Assembly: GCA_964454745.1 (NCBI GenBank)
Contig: CAYVUI010000036.1
Coordinates: 1-35,008, forward strand
Origin: CAYVUI01 sp964454745
GTDB lineage: Bacteria; Planctomycetota; Phycisphaerae; Sedimentisphaerales; Anaerohalosphaeraceae
DNA: 35,008 nt
Reading direction: 5' to 3'
Shown: positions 17,201-23,580 of the stretch, in pieces
Layout: each line of letters starts with the position of its first letter
Position numbering within the stretch: position 1 is the stretch's first letter
Translations under genes and position numbers: made by a program
The notes under the pieces: generated by a model
Database searches by the model: none
What the model saw: the letters and a program-made list of their open reading frames with translations, nothing else
What the model was told of the DNA's origin: nothing

Positions 17201-18271
17201 TATAATGAAAATTCTTATGGCCCGTTGATGTTCGTGAATATAATCGATAGTTCAAAAATGGAGATTTCTGTTGCCTTCTATGACGGCGGTCCCAATAACA
17301 CATATAATCGAAAGCTGAAAACTCAAACAGTTTTTTATACTCCAAATCAGTGGATGCACGTCGCTGGAATAATTCATGAGAATGAAGATATGGACATCTT
17401 TGTAAATGGAATAAATGTCAGTGGAGACTATCATGGCTCAGGAAGCCGTATGAAGTATTCCCCAACAGGTTCAATGTCCATCGGCTCAAAAGGGGACATT
17501 GAGAACTTCTTCAAGGGTTTAATAGACGATGTCCGGTTATTCAATTATGCCCTCGACAGCTTGGAACTGCAGCAGCTTTTGGTTCAAATGCCGGAACCGT
17601 ACAGCCTTATTGGTCATTGGATGCTTGATGAAACCGAAGGAATTACCGCTCACGACAGCTCTGGCCTTGAAAATAATGGCACCCTTTATTACGGCCCTGC
17701 TTGGACTGAAGGAAAAATCAACAATTCTCTCTGGTTTGACGGAATAGATGATACATTGAAAACTTACTCCACTCCTGCATTAAAACCAAATTTACCGCTT
17801 ACCATGACAGCCTGGGTCCGAATCGAGCCGGGAGCTATAGGCTGGATGCAGGTGATTCAGCTTGATGAAATTGGCTGGTATTCCGAAGGCAATAACTACG
17901 GAGCTTTGATTAATCTTAATGTCTTGCCGGACGATACCATGACTGTAACAACTTCAATTTTTGATGGCGGACCGCATGGCTCAGAATCAAGAAGGACCAA
18001 GGAAAGTACACTTGCATTTGTTCCCGGGGAGTGGATGCACCTGGCCGCTGTGATTCGTTCAGCGACGGATATGGACCTGTATGCAAATGGAATAAACATC
18101 GGGGGCACTTATACAGGTTCCGGATCAGGAAACCTGGTATATTCACCTACAGGACCTATGTCAATCGGTTCAAAAGGCGGCTTGGAACATTTCTTTCATG
18201 GCAAGATAGATGATGTCAGGGTGTATAATTATGACCTAACGCATCAGGAAATTCAGGATCTCGTTTGGTAA
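14279..18271 (+). CDS. Large exported beta-helix, dockerin-like, four-LamG protein
   Basis: A 1330-residue protein starting at the ATG preceded by GAGGAG; the frame opens at 14141, but the signal peptide begins here (basic start, hydrophobic core, 'CAFSAQ'). Residues about 25-335 are a right-handed beta-helix ('GQYPTIQDAIDAAQNNDEII', then 'GGAIFC', 'GGVIYA', 'GGVIYG', 'GGAIHG' and 'GGAIFS' turns). Residues about 375-430 are a dockerin-like pair ('ADINNDNIVNYLDY', 'NFIDIDDAIFLVDNWL'). Four LamG/concanavalin modules of 221-227 residues start near 438, 665, 888 and 1110, each opening G-H/R-W and each with 'FDGI/L' and 'GxIDDVR/IQ'. No C-terminal sorting signal is visible. Carbohydrate binding or surface adhesion is likely. 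No catalytic residues are evident. The gene is visibly AT-richer than its neighbours. Confidence 0.88.
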   Translation: MKVLSSKFSCTFFIFFWCLFKTCAFSAQLFVPGQYPTIQDAIDAAQNNDEIILADGTYSGEKNRNINLPDKDLTFSSQNGPQNTIIDLSADVYPETYRAFYIDSAQLTLNGLTIQFGYDIEKGGAIFCTDANLSIHNCAFKYNSVYSLLRRNSFGGVIYAENSFLNINSSYFTGNLVKGGGTSSSNGYDGLGGVIYGDSNCEINIYNCLFDNNSALGGPVIDPPGVEKGSGLGGAIHGNANIRFSTFANNAADTSGGAIFSSETTDIENSILWANLPDQYSGSMQIDYSDVQQEITPGGEGNINQDPLFVTGPLGNYYLSQTAALQTLDSPCLNAGEDTATFHNMIHYTTRTDHLPDTAIADIGYHYQLNQPQKADINNDNIVNYLDYQCLSRQWLQSPSEPSADIYPYIGNNFIDIDDAIFLVDNWLYEIPSPPPLTHIGHWTFDEIQGTIAYDSTDNQNHGILINNPLRTSGYLDRCLFFDGINDYVQIPHSPELKDNLPLTITGWINIASDATGYMQIVQLDQVGNYLEPSYGPALLINVIDDSNMEILVACYDGGPNTSEHKYLKRISTSYYPGYWMHIAGVIRGKDNIQIYFNGENIEGTYEGSGNSLSYSTSGPMTIGAKGEIGQNFHGMIDDVRVYNYALKEGEVKQITGNIPAPRSLVGHWKLNETDGIIAFDSTEYQNNANLVNGPVWTEGKIDNALWFDGLEDTLQIPATAVLKPQIPLTMTAWIKIEPGALGHMNVIQLDQIGDTGEPAYGPVLSVNVIDDMTMEIRLAIFSGNSQNSTYTVAQIPYSAGQWMHITGVVYSFHDLLIYVNGIMVEDYTQGHSDGMSYSPEGNMTVGSRGGQDNFFHGSIDDIQLFNYAITEEDIRQLTGLATTPDSQVGRWEFNETSGTVAQDSTVYNNDGTLLNGPTWQEDALHFDGIDDMVEIPASAALKPELPLTMAAWINIEAGAIGYMQIMQLDHVGIYNENSYGPLMFVNIIDSSKMEISVAFYDGGPNNTYNRKLKTQTVFYTPNQWMHVAGIIHENEDMDIFVNGINVSGDYHGSGSRMKYSPTGSMSIGSKGDIENFFKGLIDDVRLFNYALDSLELQQLLVQMPEPYSLIGHWMLDETEGITAHDSSGLENNGTLYYGPAWTEGKINNSLWFDGIDDTLKTYSTPALKPNLPLTMTAWVRIEPGAIGWMQVIQLDEIGWYSEGNNYGALINLNVLPDDTMTVTTSIFDGGPHGSESRRTKESTLAFVPGEWMHLAAVIRSATDMDLYANGINIGGTYTGSGSGNLVYSPTGPMSIGSKGGLEHFFHGKIDDVRVYNYDLTHQEIQDLVW

Positions 18272-18295
18272 TGGAAGCGAATCTCGGGATTACAC

Positions 18296-18595
18296 TCAAA
18301 CATTTTCCCGCAGGTTCTGGCCAATCGCGAACTGGACATACTTCTCGATCTGCATCGCGAGTTCGGGCACCGAGTCCAGCTTGAAATCCTCGTAATGGCC
18401 CGGGACAAACTCCCCGCTCAAGGCCTTCTTGAAAATCTTGACCCGCACCAGCGGCAGCTCATCACCCACCGAGCTGAAATTATCATTCCGATGGCACGTC
18501 AGCTCCACCCGCCAGTCCTCGCTGACAAACACAAGGCACTTGCCCGTGTAAATCGCCGCGGGAAAATAATCATACAACAGCTTCAAAACATCCAT
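18296..18595 (-). CDS. Small hypothetical protein downstream of pyrD
   Basis: A 99-residue protein I do not recognise. It starts 'MDVLKLLYDYFPAAIYTGKC', then has alternating strands ('LVFVSEDWRVELTCHRND', 'PLVRVKIFKKALSG') and a final helix ('VPELAMQIEKYVQFAIGQNL'). No signal peptide or membrane segment is visible. A GAGG lies about 12 bases before the ATG. It follows pyrD by 86 bases on the same strand and faces the LamG gene tail to tail, so it may be the last cistron of the pyrKD transcript. Reality as a gene is supported by length and composition only. Confidence 0.6.
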   Translation of the reverse strand: MDVLKLLYDYFPAAIYTGKCLVFVSEDWRVELTCHRNDNFSSVGDELPLVRVKIFKKALSGEFVPGHYEDFKLDSVPELAMQIEKYVQFAIGQNLRENV

Positions 18596-18681
18596 GACGT
18601 CCGTGCCTCACAAAGCATTTTCAACCAACCGCTCACAGCCGAAATCGGCCAACGCAACCCCATTGTACCGTTTTGCCGCCG

Positions 18682-19617
18682 CTACTGCAAGCTGCCGGTC
18701 AGTTCTTTCACTTTTGCAATCCCTCTCTCACGGCAGAGCCGTTCGAGGCCCCGGGCCACCTTCAGCGGGGCGTCCGGCTCGATAAACGTTGCTGTACCCA
18801 CACTTACCGCGCTGGCCCCGGCGATCATAAACTCCGCCGCGTCGCTTCCGGTCCGGATCCCGCCAAGGCCCAGGATCGGCACGCATTTTTCCTTCGCAAT
18901 GCCCTCATACACCCGGTTGATCAGGTAGACCGCGATCGGCTTGATAGCCGGTCCGGAAAGCCCGCCGGTTCGATTCGCCAGAACCGGCTTTCGCGTCTCG
19001 AGGTCGATCACCATGGCTGTAAAGGTATTGATCAGGCTAAGGGCATCGGCGCCGCCCTCGATGGCCGCGGTCGCGGTTTCGACGATATCCGTCACGGATG
19101 GGGTCAGCTTTACGATCAAAGGCTTTGCCCCCGCAGCGGATTTTACCTCCCGCGTGATCTGCTCGACCAAGGCCGGGTCCGTGCCGAAGGTGATCCCGCC
19201 TTTTTTCACGTTCGGGCAACTGATATTAAGCTCAAAACCGGCGATTTTCGCCTCGCCAGCCAGCCGCTCTATCACCTGCACATAATCGGCGATTTCCCAG
19301 CCGGCGACGTTTACAAACACCGGCACATCAAAATTCTCGATAAGAGGCAGCTTTTTCTCCACAAAGGCGTCCAGCCCGAGATTCGCCAGCCCAATCGCGT
19401 TTAGCATCCCGGCATCGGTTTCCACGATCCGCGGCGTCGGATTCCCCGTCCTTGGGCGAACGGTAATACTCTTGGTGATAAACCCGCCCAGCAGGCCGAT
19501 ATCGAAGAAATCCGCCAGCTCGTCAATGTATCCGCATGTGCCGGAAGCCGTAAAGACCGGGTTCTTGAGCGTCAAACCAGCAAAATCCACCGTCATGTCA
19601 ACTTTCGGATCACTCAC
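18682..19617 (-). CDS. pyrD: Dihydroorotate dehydrogenase B, catalytic subunit
   Basis: A 311-residue class 1B flavoenzyme that oxidises dihydroorotate to orotate in pyrimidine synthesis, passing electrons through PyrK to NAD. The FMN barrel shows 'LKNPVFTASGTCGY', 'GFITKSITVRPRTGNPTPRI' and 'ETDAGMLNAIGLAN'. The class 1 active-site segment is 'FELNISCPNVKKGG', where the Cys is the catalytic base. 'GGLSGPAIKPIAVYL' and 'GLGGIRTGSDAAEFMIAGAS' bind the FMN phosphate. A GTG start overlaps the pyrK stop (GTGA), with a strong GGAGGTGG site upstream. Adjacency to pyrK confirms class 1B rather than the fumarate-linked 1A type. Confidence 0.96.
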   Translation of the reverse strand: MSDPKVDMTVDFAGLTLKNPVFTASGTCGYIDELADFFDIGLLGGFITKSITVRPRTGNPTPRIVETDAGMLNAIGLANLGLDAFVEKKLPLIENFDVPVFVNVAGWEIADYVQVIERLAGEAKIAGFELNISCPNVKKGGITFGTDPALVEQITREVKSAAGAKPLIVKLTPSVTDIVETATAAIEGGADALSLINTFTAMVIDLETRKPVLANRTGGLSGPAIKPIAVYLINRVYEGIAKEKCVPILGLGGIRTGSDAAEFMIAGASAVSVGTATFIEPDAPLKVARGLERLCRERGIAKVKELTGSLQ

Positions 19618-20540
19618 TCGAAAACCACCTCCCGGCTGTCAAACACGGGGCCGTCCTTGCAGCACAGCTTATATACCTTTTCTTCCGTGTCACTTTTGAC
19701 CTCGACCGCACAGCTCTGGCAAAGCCCGATCCCGCAGGCCATCCTGCGTTCGAGGCTTACCTGGCAGTCAATCCCTGTTTTTTCCGCCAATTGGGCTGCG
19801 GCATGGAGCATCGGCTCGGGCCCGCAGGCGTAAATGATTATCTCATCAGCATTTGGGCCGTTTTTATCCAGCCAGTCGTTTACCAGGTCCGTCACGAATC
19901 CCTTTTGACCAAACGAGCCGTCATCGGTCGCCACGCACGACTGCACGCCGTGACAGGCAAACTCCTCGATGTAACTCTTTGGCCCGGTTTCATTTATGTT
20001 GAAATACGGCAAATGCTCAAAAGACCTCGCCCCTGCGAATGCGACCGTCTGGATATCAGTGTAATTTTTGGTCAGCCATGCCGCCATGTGCTGCAAAGGC
20101 GGGGCACCCATCCCCCCGGCGACCAGCAGGGCGGTCTTTTTCCCGTCCGGCACCCAGAACCCATTGCCAAGCGGACCAATCATGTCCACTTCATCGCCGG
20201 GCTTGAGTGTTGTCATCCGAACCGTGGCAGGCCCGAGCACACAAAAAAGGACATCCAGGACCACATTTCCGTTTTCCTCCCTCTGACCGGCAAAGCTAAG
20301 CGGCCGGCGAAGCAGTAGATTCCGCCTTGATGCGTCCTGAATTTCTTGCGGTATGTGTTCATCCAGCGGCAGGGGGATGCGGGTTACGTCAAACTGGGCA
20401 AATCGTCCGGGTGTAAGATCGCGATAAAATTCCGACCCGGAATCGTCCACAATTAGTGATAATTTGTAGAATTTGGGCGAAATGGCTACATTTTTGTCGA
20501 CCACAGCCTTGCAGCTTATTTTAGACTTTTTGGACCCCAT
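19614..20540 (-). CDS. pyrK: Dihydroorotate dehydrogenase B, electron-transfer subunit
   Basis: A 308-residue FAD and 2Fe-2S protein that carries electrons from PyrD to NAD. The FAD-binding barrel includes 'LTPGRFAQFDVTR' and 'LLLRRPLSFAG'. The NAD-binding domain has 'KTALLVAGGMGAPPLQHMAA' and 'IIYACGPEPMLHA'. The C-terminal cluster ligands are in 'RMACGIGLCQSCAVEV' plus a later Cys in 'KLCCKDGPVF'. It is somewhat longer than the typical ~250-260 residues because of inserts around residues 50-70. An AAGGGA site precedes the ATG. It is the first gene of a pyrK-pyrD unit preceded by a promoter, a structured leader and a terminator, so it may be controlled by attenuation. Confidence 0.95.
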   Translation of the reverse strand: MGSKKSKISCKAVVDKNVAISPKFYKLSLIVDDSGSEFYRDLTPGRFAQFDVTRIPLPLDEHIPQEIQDASRRNLLLRRPLSFAGQREENGNVVLDVLFCVLGPATVRMTTLKPGDEVDMIGPLGNGFWVPDGKKTALLVAGGMGAPPLQHMAAWLTKNYTDIQTVAFAGARSFEHLPYFNINETGPKSYIEEFACHGVQSCVATDDGSFGQKGFVTDLVNDWLDKNGPNADEIIIYACGPEPMLHAAAQLAEKTGIDCQVSLERRMACGIGLCQSCAVEVKSDTEEKVYKLCCKDGPVFDSREVVFE

Positions 20541-20618
20541 AAAATCCCTTTTTCTAATCCTGAAAACCTATTACTAAGCTCCAGGTGAGGTTCATTCCAG
20601 TGATTTTTCCGTCAGGGC

Positions 20619-20661
20619 AAAAAAAAACTTGCGGAACGCTCATCCACAGACATTCCGCAAG
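20619..20661 (-). terminator. Intrinsic terminator between larC and pyrK
   Basis: On the minus strand CTTGCGGAA and TTCCGCAAG form a perfect 9-bp stem (20661-20653 with 20636-20628) around a 16-base loop. The stem is followed at once by nine U residues (20627-20619). It could end the larC transcript, end a small RNA, or attenuate transcription entering pyrK, whose start is 79 bases further on. On the plus strand there is no U-tract, so it works in one direction only. Confidence 0.85.
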
Positions 20662-20720
20662 ATCGCCACGGCAAAGAAAAGCCGCTAATAATTGCTGTTT
20701 GACATCCAATCTCGATGTCT
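20619..20720 (-). ncRNA. Candidate attenuator leader or small RNA upstream of pyrKD
   Basis: Between the promoter at 20755-20727 and the terminator lies a transcript of about 100 bases. Its predicted 5' end forms a perfect hairpin, GACATC/GATGTC (20719-20714 with 20706-20701). A second short GC stem, CGGC/GCCG (20684-20681 with 20672-20669), has a U-rich loop UUUUCUUU. The terminator hairpin follows. I see no convincing promoter between the terminator and pyrK, so this may be a pyr leader whose termination is regulated. I do not recognise a PyrR-binding loop or any known riboswitch. The alternative is a free-standing small RNA. Confidence 0.5.
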
Positions 20721-20726
20721 TATTTT

Positions 20727-20755
20727 AGTATATCGACGGAATATCTCGTTGTCAA
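20727..20755 (-). promoter_or_regulatory. Strong sigma-70-type promoter upstream of the pyrKD leader
   Basis: On the minus strand a perfect TTGACA (20755-20750) is separated by 17 bases from TATACT (20732-20727). Transcription would start at about 20720 or 20719, exactly at the base of the first leader hairpin. It lies 88 bases downstream of the larC stop. Confidence 0.75.
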
Positions 20756-20843
20756 TAAGCGGAAATCGAATAAATTTCAGTTTTTCAAAAAATTTATAAA
20801 CCCTTGACATATAACACTTTATAATTCACACAAACCAGACTCT

Positions 20844-22025
20844 CTATTTCCAGTATCTCTCCATTGCCTCCCAGCGAATCTGCTCAATCGAAAGGGCGTT
20901 TTTCTTTGCAATTCGTTCACAATCCGCATGTTCACACTTGATAAAAACGGTTTCGCCACCGAGCGTTCCTGTTTTGATTCTTACAGGTCCAAACGAAGTT
21001 TCCACTGTTTCAATCCCGCGTTTTAACTTGTCTCTTTTGTATTGTGTGCAGCGAATTCCAAGTGTGATTCCCTGCTTGAAAATGATTTGTTTCAATTGAT
21101 CCGCGTGTTGGTATTCACACAAAACGGACAACTTTACAGCCGGGCGATTTTTCTTCATATAAATCGGCGTGGTCCAGACATCGAGCGCATCATTGTCGAA
21201 AAGCAGACCCGTGACATACCCAATTGTTTCACATGAAACATCGTCGATGTTTGTTTCCATGCATAAAACGGTATCATGATCTAAATCGGACGGTTCTGTC
21301 GGCTCAGAGGTTCCGATTAATACCCGCGTGACGTTCGCGATTTCTTTTGAATCCAGTGTGCCGGCTCCGTAACCGGAGGATTCGATTTTCATTTTGGGAA
21401 CAGATGTGAATTCTTTCACAAAATGCGCGAGCAGGGCGGCAGCGGTCGGAGTGAGCAGTTCCTTTTCAATCGGCCCGCCGCAAAAAGGCATATTGTGTGT
21501 CTTTAAAATCTCCGCGGTCGCGGGGGCAGGAACCGGCATTTTCCCATGGTCGCACTGGACAATTCCTCCGCCAACGCTCAATACAGAAGCATACACGCTG
21601 TCAATCCCCAGAAGCTCGATTCCGACACAGAAACTGACGATATCCGTGATTGAATCCAATGCGCCGACTTCGTGAAAATGGATTTTTTCCATCGTTGTAC
21701 CGTGCACAGCGGCTTCGGCTTTTGCAAGGATTTCAAATACGCCAATCGCGTTTTGCTTCGCTTTTTCGGGGATTTGGCTTTCCTGGATAATCTTTACGAT
21801 ATCTTTGAGGTGGCGGTGGTGATGCTGAGGCGGGAAAACGGGCTCAAACCACAGCGAGGCAATGCCGGCGCGTTTTACCGTTTCGGTCTTGATCTCGAGC
21901 CCGTCGATCTTCATTGTCCTGATCGCGTTAAACAGGGCGTCTTTATCCAGGCCGGCATCAAGCAGGCAGGCAGTGAGCATATCGCCGGCAGCACCGGAAA
22001 AACAGTCAAACCAGGCTATTTTCAT
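20844..22025 (-). CDS. larC: Nickel-pincer cofactor biosynthesis protein LarC
   Basis: A 393-residue LarC/DUF111 protein. LarC is the CTP-dependent cyclometallase that inserts nickel into the pyridinium dithiocarboxylic nucleotide to make the cofactor of lactate racemase and relatives. Family marks are 'WFDCFSGAAGDMLTACLLD', the His-rich 'FPPQHHHRHLKDIVKII', 'KIHFHEVGALDSITDIV' and 'LCMETNIDDVSCETIGYVTG'. Both halves are in one frame, unlike Lactobacillus larC1/larC2, which need a frameshift. The frame opens at 22082, but the ATG at 22025 has an AAAGGA site and gives the family N-terminus. larA, larB and larE are not in the window. It is divergent from dacB. Confidence 0.93.
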   Translation of the reverse strand: MKIAWFDCFSGAAGDMLTACLLDAGLDKDALFNAIRTMKIDGLEIKTETVKRAGIASLWFEPVFPPQHHHRHLKDIVKIIQESQIPEKAKQNAIGVFEILAKAEAAVHGTTMEKIHFHEVGALDSITDIVSFCVGIELLGIDSVYASVLSVGGGIVQCDHGKMPVPAPATAEILKTHNMPFCGGPIEKELLTPTAAALLAHFVKEFTSVPKMKIESSGYGAGTLDSKEIANVTRVLIGTSEPTEPSDLDHDTVLCMETNIDDVSCETIGYVTGLLFDNDALDVWTTPIYMKKNRPAVKLSVLCEYQHADQLKQIIFKQGITLGIRCTQYKRDKLKRGIETVETSFGPVRIKTGTLGGETVFIKCEHADCERIAKKNALSIEQIRWEAMERYWK

Positions 22026-22053
22026 AGGTTTCCTTTCATGAAAATTCAGGGAA

Positions 22054-22082
22054 ATTATCGGAAATTGCCGAGTAGTATGCAA
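22054..22082 (-). promoter_or_regulatory. Probable larC promoter
   Basis: On the minus strand TTGCAT (22082-22077), a 17-base spacer and GATAAT (22059-22054) suggest a start near 22047, leaving a 22-base leader with the larC ribosome-binding site. The -10 box matches five of six consensus bases; the -35 is weak. Confidence 0.4.
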
Positions 22083-22112
22083 GGATAATCCATTTTATCC
22101 ACATTGAAATAG

Positions 22113-22141
22113 TTGATTTTGCCGTAGTGTTTTGCTATAGA
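22113..22141 (+). promoter_or_regulatory. dacB promoter, predicted to give a leaderless mRNA
   Basis: TTGATT (22113-22118), a 17-base spacer and TATAGA (22136-22141) predict a transcription start seven bases later, at position 22148, which is the A of the dacB ATG. No Shine-Dalgarno sequence precedes that ATG, which agrees with leaderless translation. Confidence 0.45.
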
Positions 22142-22147
22142 TAGGCT

Positions 22148-23542
22148 ATGCAAATTTCAAAAAGAGTTTTACAAATCATTCTTGCGGCGTTCCTGGTTCT
22201 CCAGGGAACATGCACCTGTGTATACGCCGGCCTGTCGGGACGGATTGAATCCGTTTTGAGTCAAAAACATCTTCAAAAGGTGCGATTCGGGATTCAGGTC
22301 ACGGATGCGAAAACCGGAAAAAGTCTGTACAGCCGATCCGCACGTAACCAGTTTATCCCGGCCTCCAATATGAAGCTGGTTGTTTCCGCGGCGGCAGTAC
22401 ATTACCTGGGCGGAAATTATGACTTTTCCACCAAAATCGGTGTGCATGAAAATAAAATGATTATTCTCGGCGGGGGAGACCCGCTGCTGGGCGATCCGGT
22501 CATGCTTGAAAAATACAACCGCCCGGCAGACTTTGTGCTCGATAAAATCGTTGCTGCCGTCAAACAGCAAGGCATTGCCAAGCTGGCGGGGGTGATTGTG
22601 GACAGTACGTTCTTTGACGATCAGCTCGTACACCCCAACTGGCCAGGGGACCAGCTCAACCGCTGGTACGCGTGCGAGGTCAGCGGAATCAATTACAATG
22701 CCAACTGCATCGAGGTGACATGCAAAAAAGTAGGCAGTATCTGCCGGGTCAGTTATGCCCCGCGAACGTCTTATGTAAAAATCCTCGATAAGACCCGGGC
22801 CAAGCCTTCGGGTGCGACGCAGGTTGGCTCTTATCGAAACGGCCAGGCAAATCACATCACCGTTTTTGGGAAATGTAACAGCCCGGCCACTTTCGAGGTG
22901 GCCATAGAACGGCCGGCAGCCTTTTTCGGCTTTGTTACCGCGGAGTACCTGGGTAAAAACGGCATCGAGGTCTGGGGTGAGCTGGTTGAAATGCACTTTA
23001 CGGACCGCCAGCAGGCCAAGTGGATTCACGAATTCAAGACGCCGATTGGTGATGTACTCAAACGCTGTAATGAAGACAGCATGGGCCTTGCCGCGGATGC
23101 ACTGGTCAAGACGATCTCCGCGGAGAACAAGCCCGGCAAGGTCAACGGTTCCTGGGAGCATGGCCTGGAACTGACGGGGGAATACCTGAAAAAAATCGGG
23201 GTCATGGCCAGTGAGTTTCGCATGGATGACGGCAGGGGTCTTAGCCGTGAGAACCGCCTTAGCCCCAACAGCCTGACCCGCGCCATCCTCGATATGTACC
23301 AGGGACGTTACTGGTATGTCTTTGAAGAATCGCTGGCAGAGGGCGGTCGTGAGGGCACGGTCTCGCGTTATTTCAAGCAGGAACAGTACCGCGGCAAAGT
23401 ACTGGGCAAAACGGGCTATATCAGCGGAGTACGCTCCTTTTCCGGGATCTGTGAAACCGGCAGGGGGCCGGTGATCTTCAGTATCCTCAGTGAAGGCGGC
23501 AGCAGCTCGGTCCGAACGGCAATTAACGATATCGTCAAATAA
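22148..23542 (+). CDS. dacB: D-alanyl-D-alanine carboxypeptidase/endopeptidase, PBP4 family (S13)
   Basis: A 464-residue exported penicillin-binding protein that trims or cleaves peptidoglycan cross-links in the periplasm. A signal peptide covers about residues 1-27 ('ILAAFLVLQGTCTCVYAG'). The serine and lysine of the SxxK motif are in 'FIPASNMKLVVS' (S73, K76). The third motif KTG is in 'VLGKTGYISGV' (K421-G423). The second motif, normally S-x-N, reads S-M-G in 'CNEDSMGLAADALVK' (S311-G313), an unusual change. The conserved 'GGGDPLL' of the family is present. The ATG has no ribosome-binding site and may be leaderless. It is divergent from larC. The activity assignment relies on family membership. 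Confidence 0.9.
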   Translation: MQISKRVLQIILAAFLVLQGTCTCVYAGLSGRIESVLSQKHLQKVRFGIQVTDAKTGKSLYSRSARNQFIPASNMKLVVSAAAVHYLGGNYDFSTKIGVHENKMIILGGGDPLLGDPVMLEKYNRPADFVLDKIVAAVKQQGIAKLAGVIVDSTFFDDQLVHPNWPGDQLNRWYACEVSGINYNANCIEVTCKKVGSICRVSYAPRTSYVKILDKTRAKPSGATQVGSYRNGQANHITVFGKCNSPATFEVAIERPAAFFGFVTAEYLGKNGIEVWGELVEMHFTDRQQAKWIHEFKTPIGDVLKRCNEDSMGLAADALVKTISAENKPGKVNGSWEHGLELTGEYLKKIGVMASEFRMDDGRGLSRENRLSPNSLTRAILDMYQGRYWYVFEESLAEGGREGTVSRYFKQEQYRGKVLGKTGYISGVRSFSGICETGRGPVIFSILSEGGSSSVRTAINDIVK

Positions 23543-23580
23543 ATCATCGACGAATACGCGAAGTAAGATTCACAAACTTG

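Noticed and set aside
20804..20825. TTGACA and TATAAT on the plus strand near the 3' end of larC
   Set aside because: The two boxes are only ten bases apart, too close for a sigma-70 promoter, and no plus-strand gene follows.
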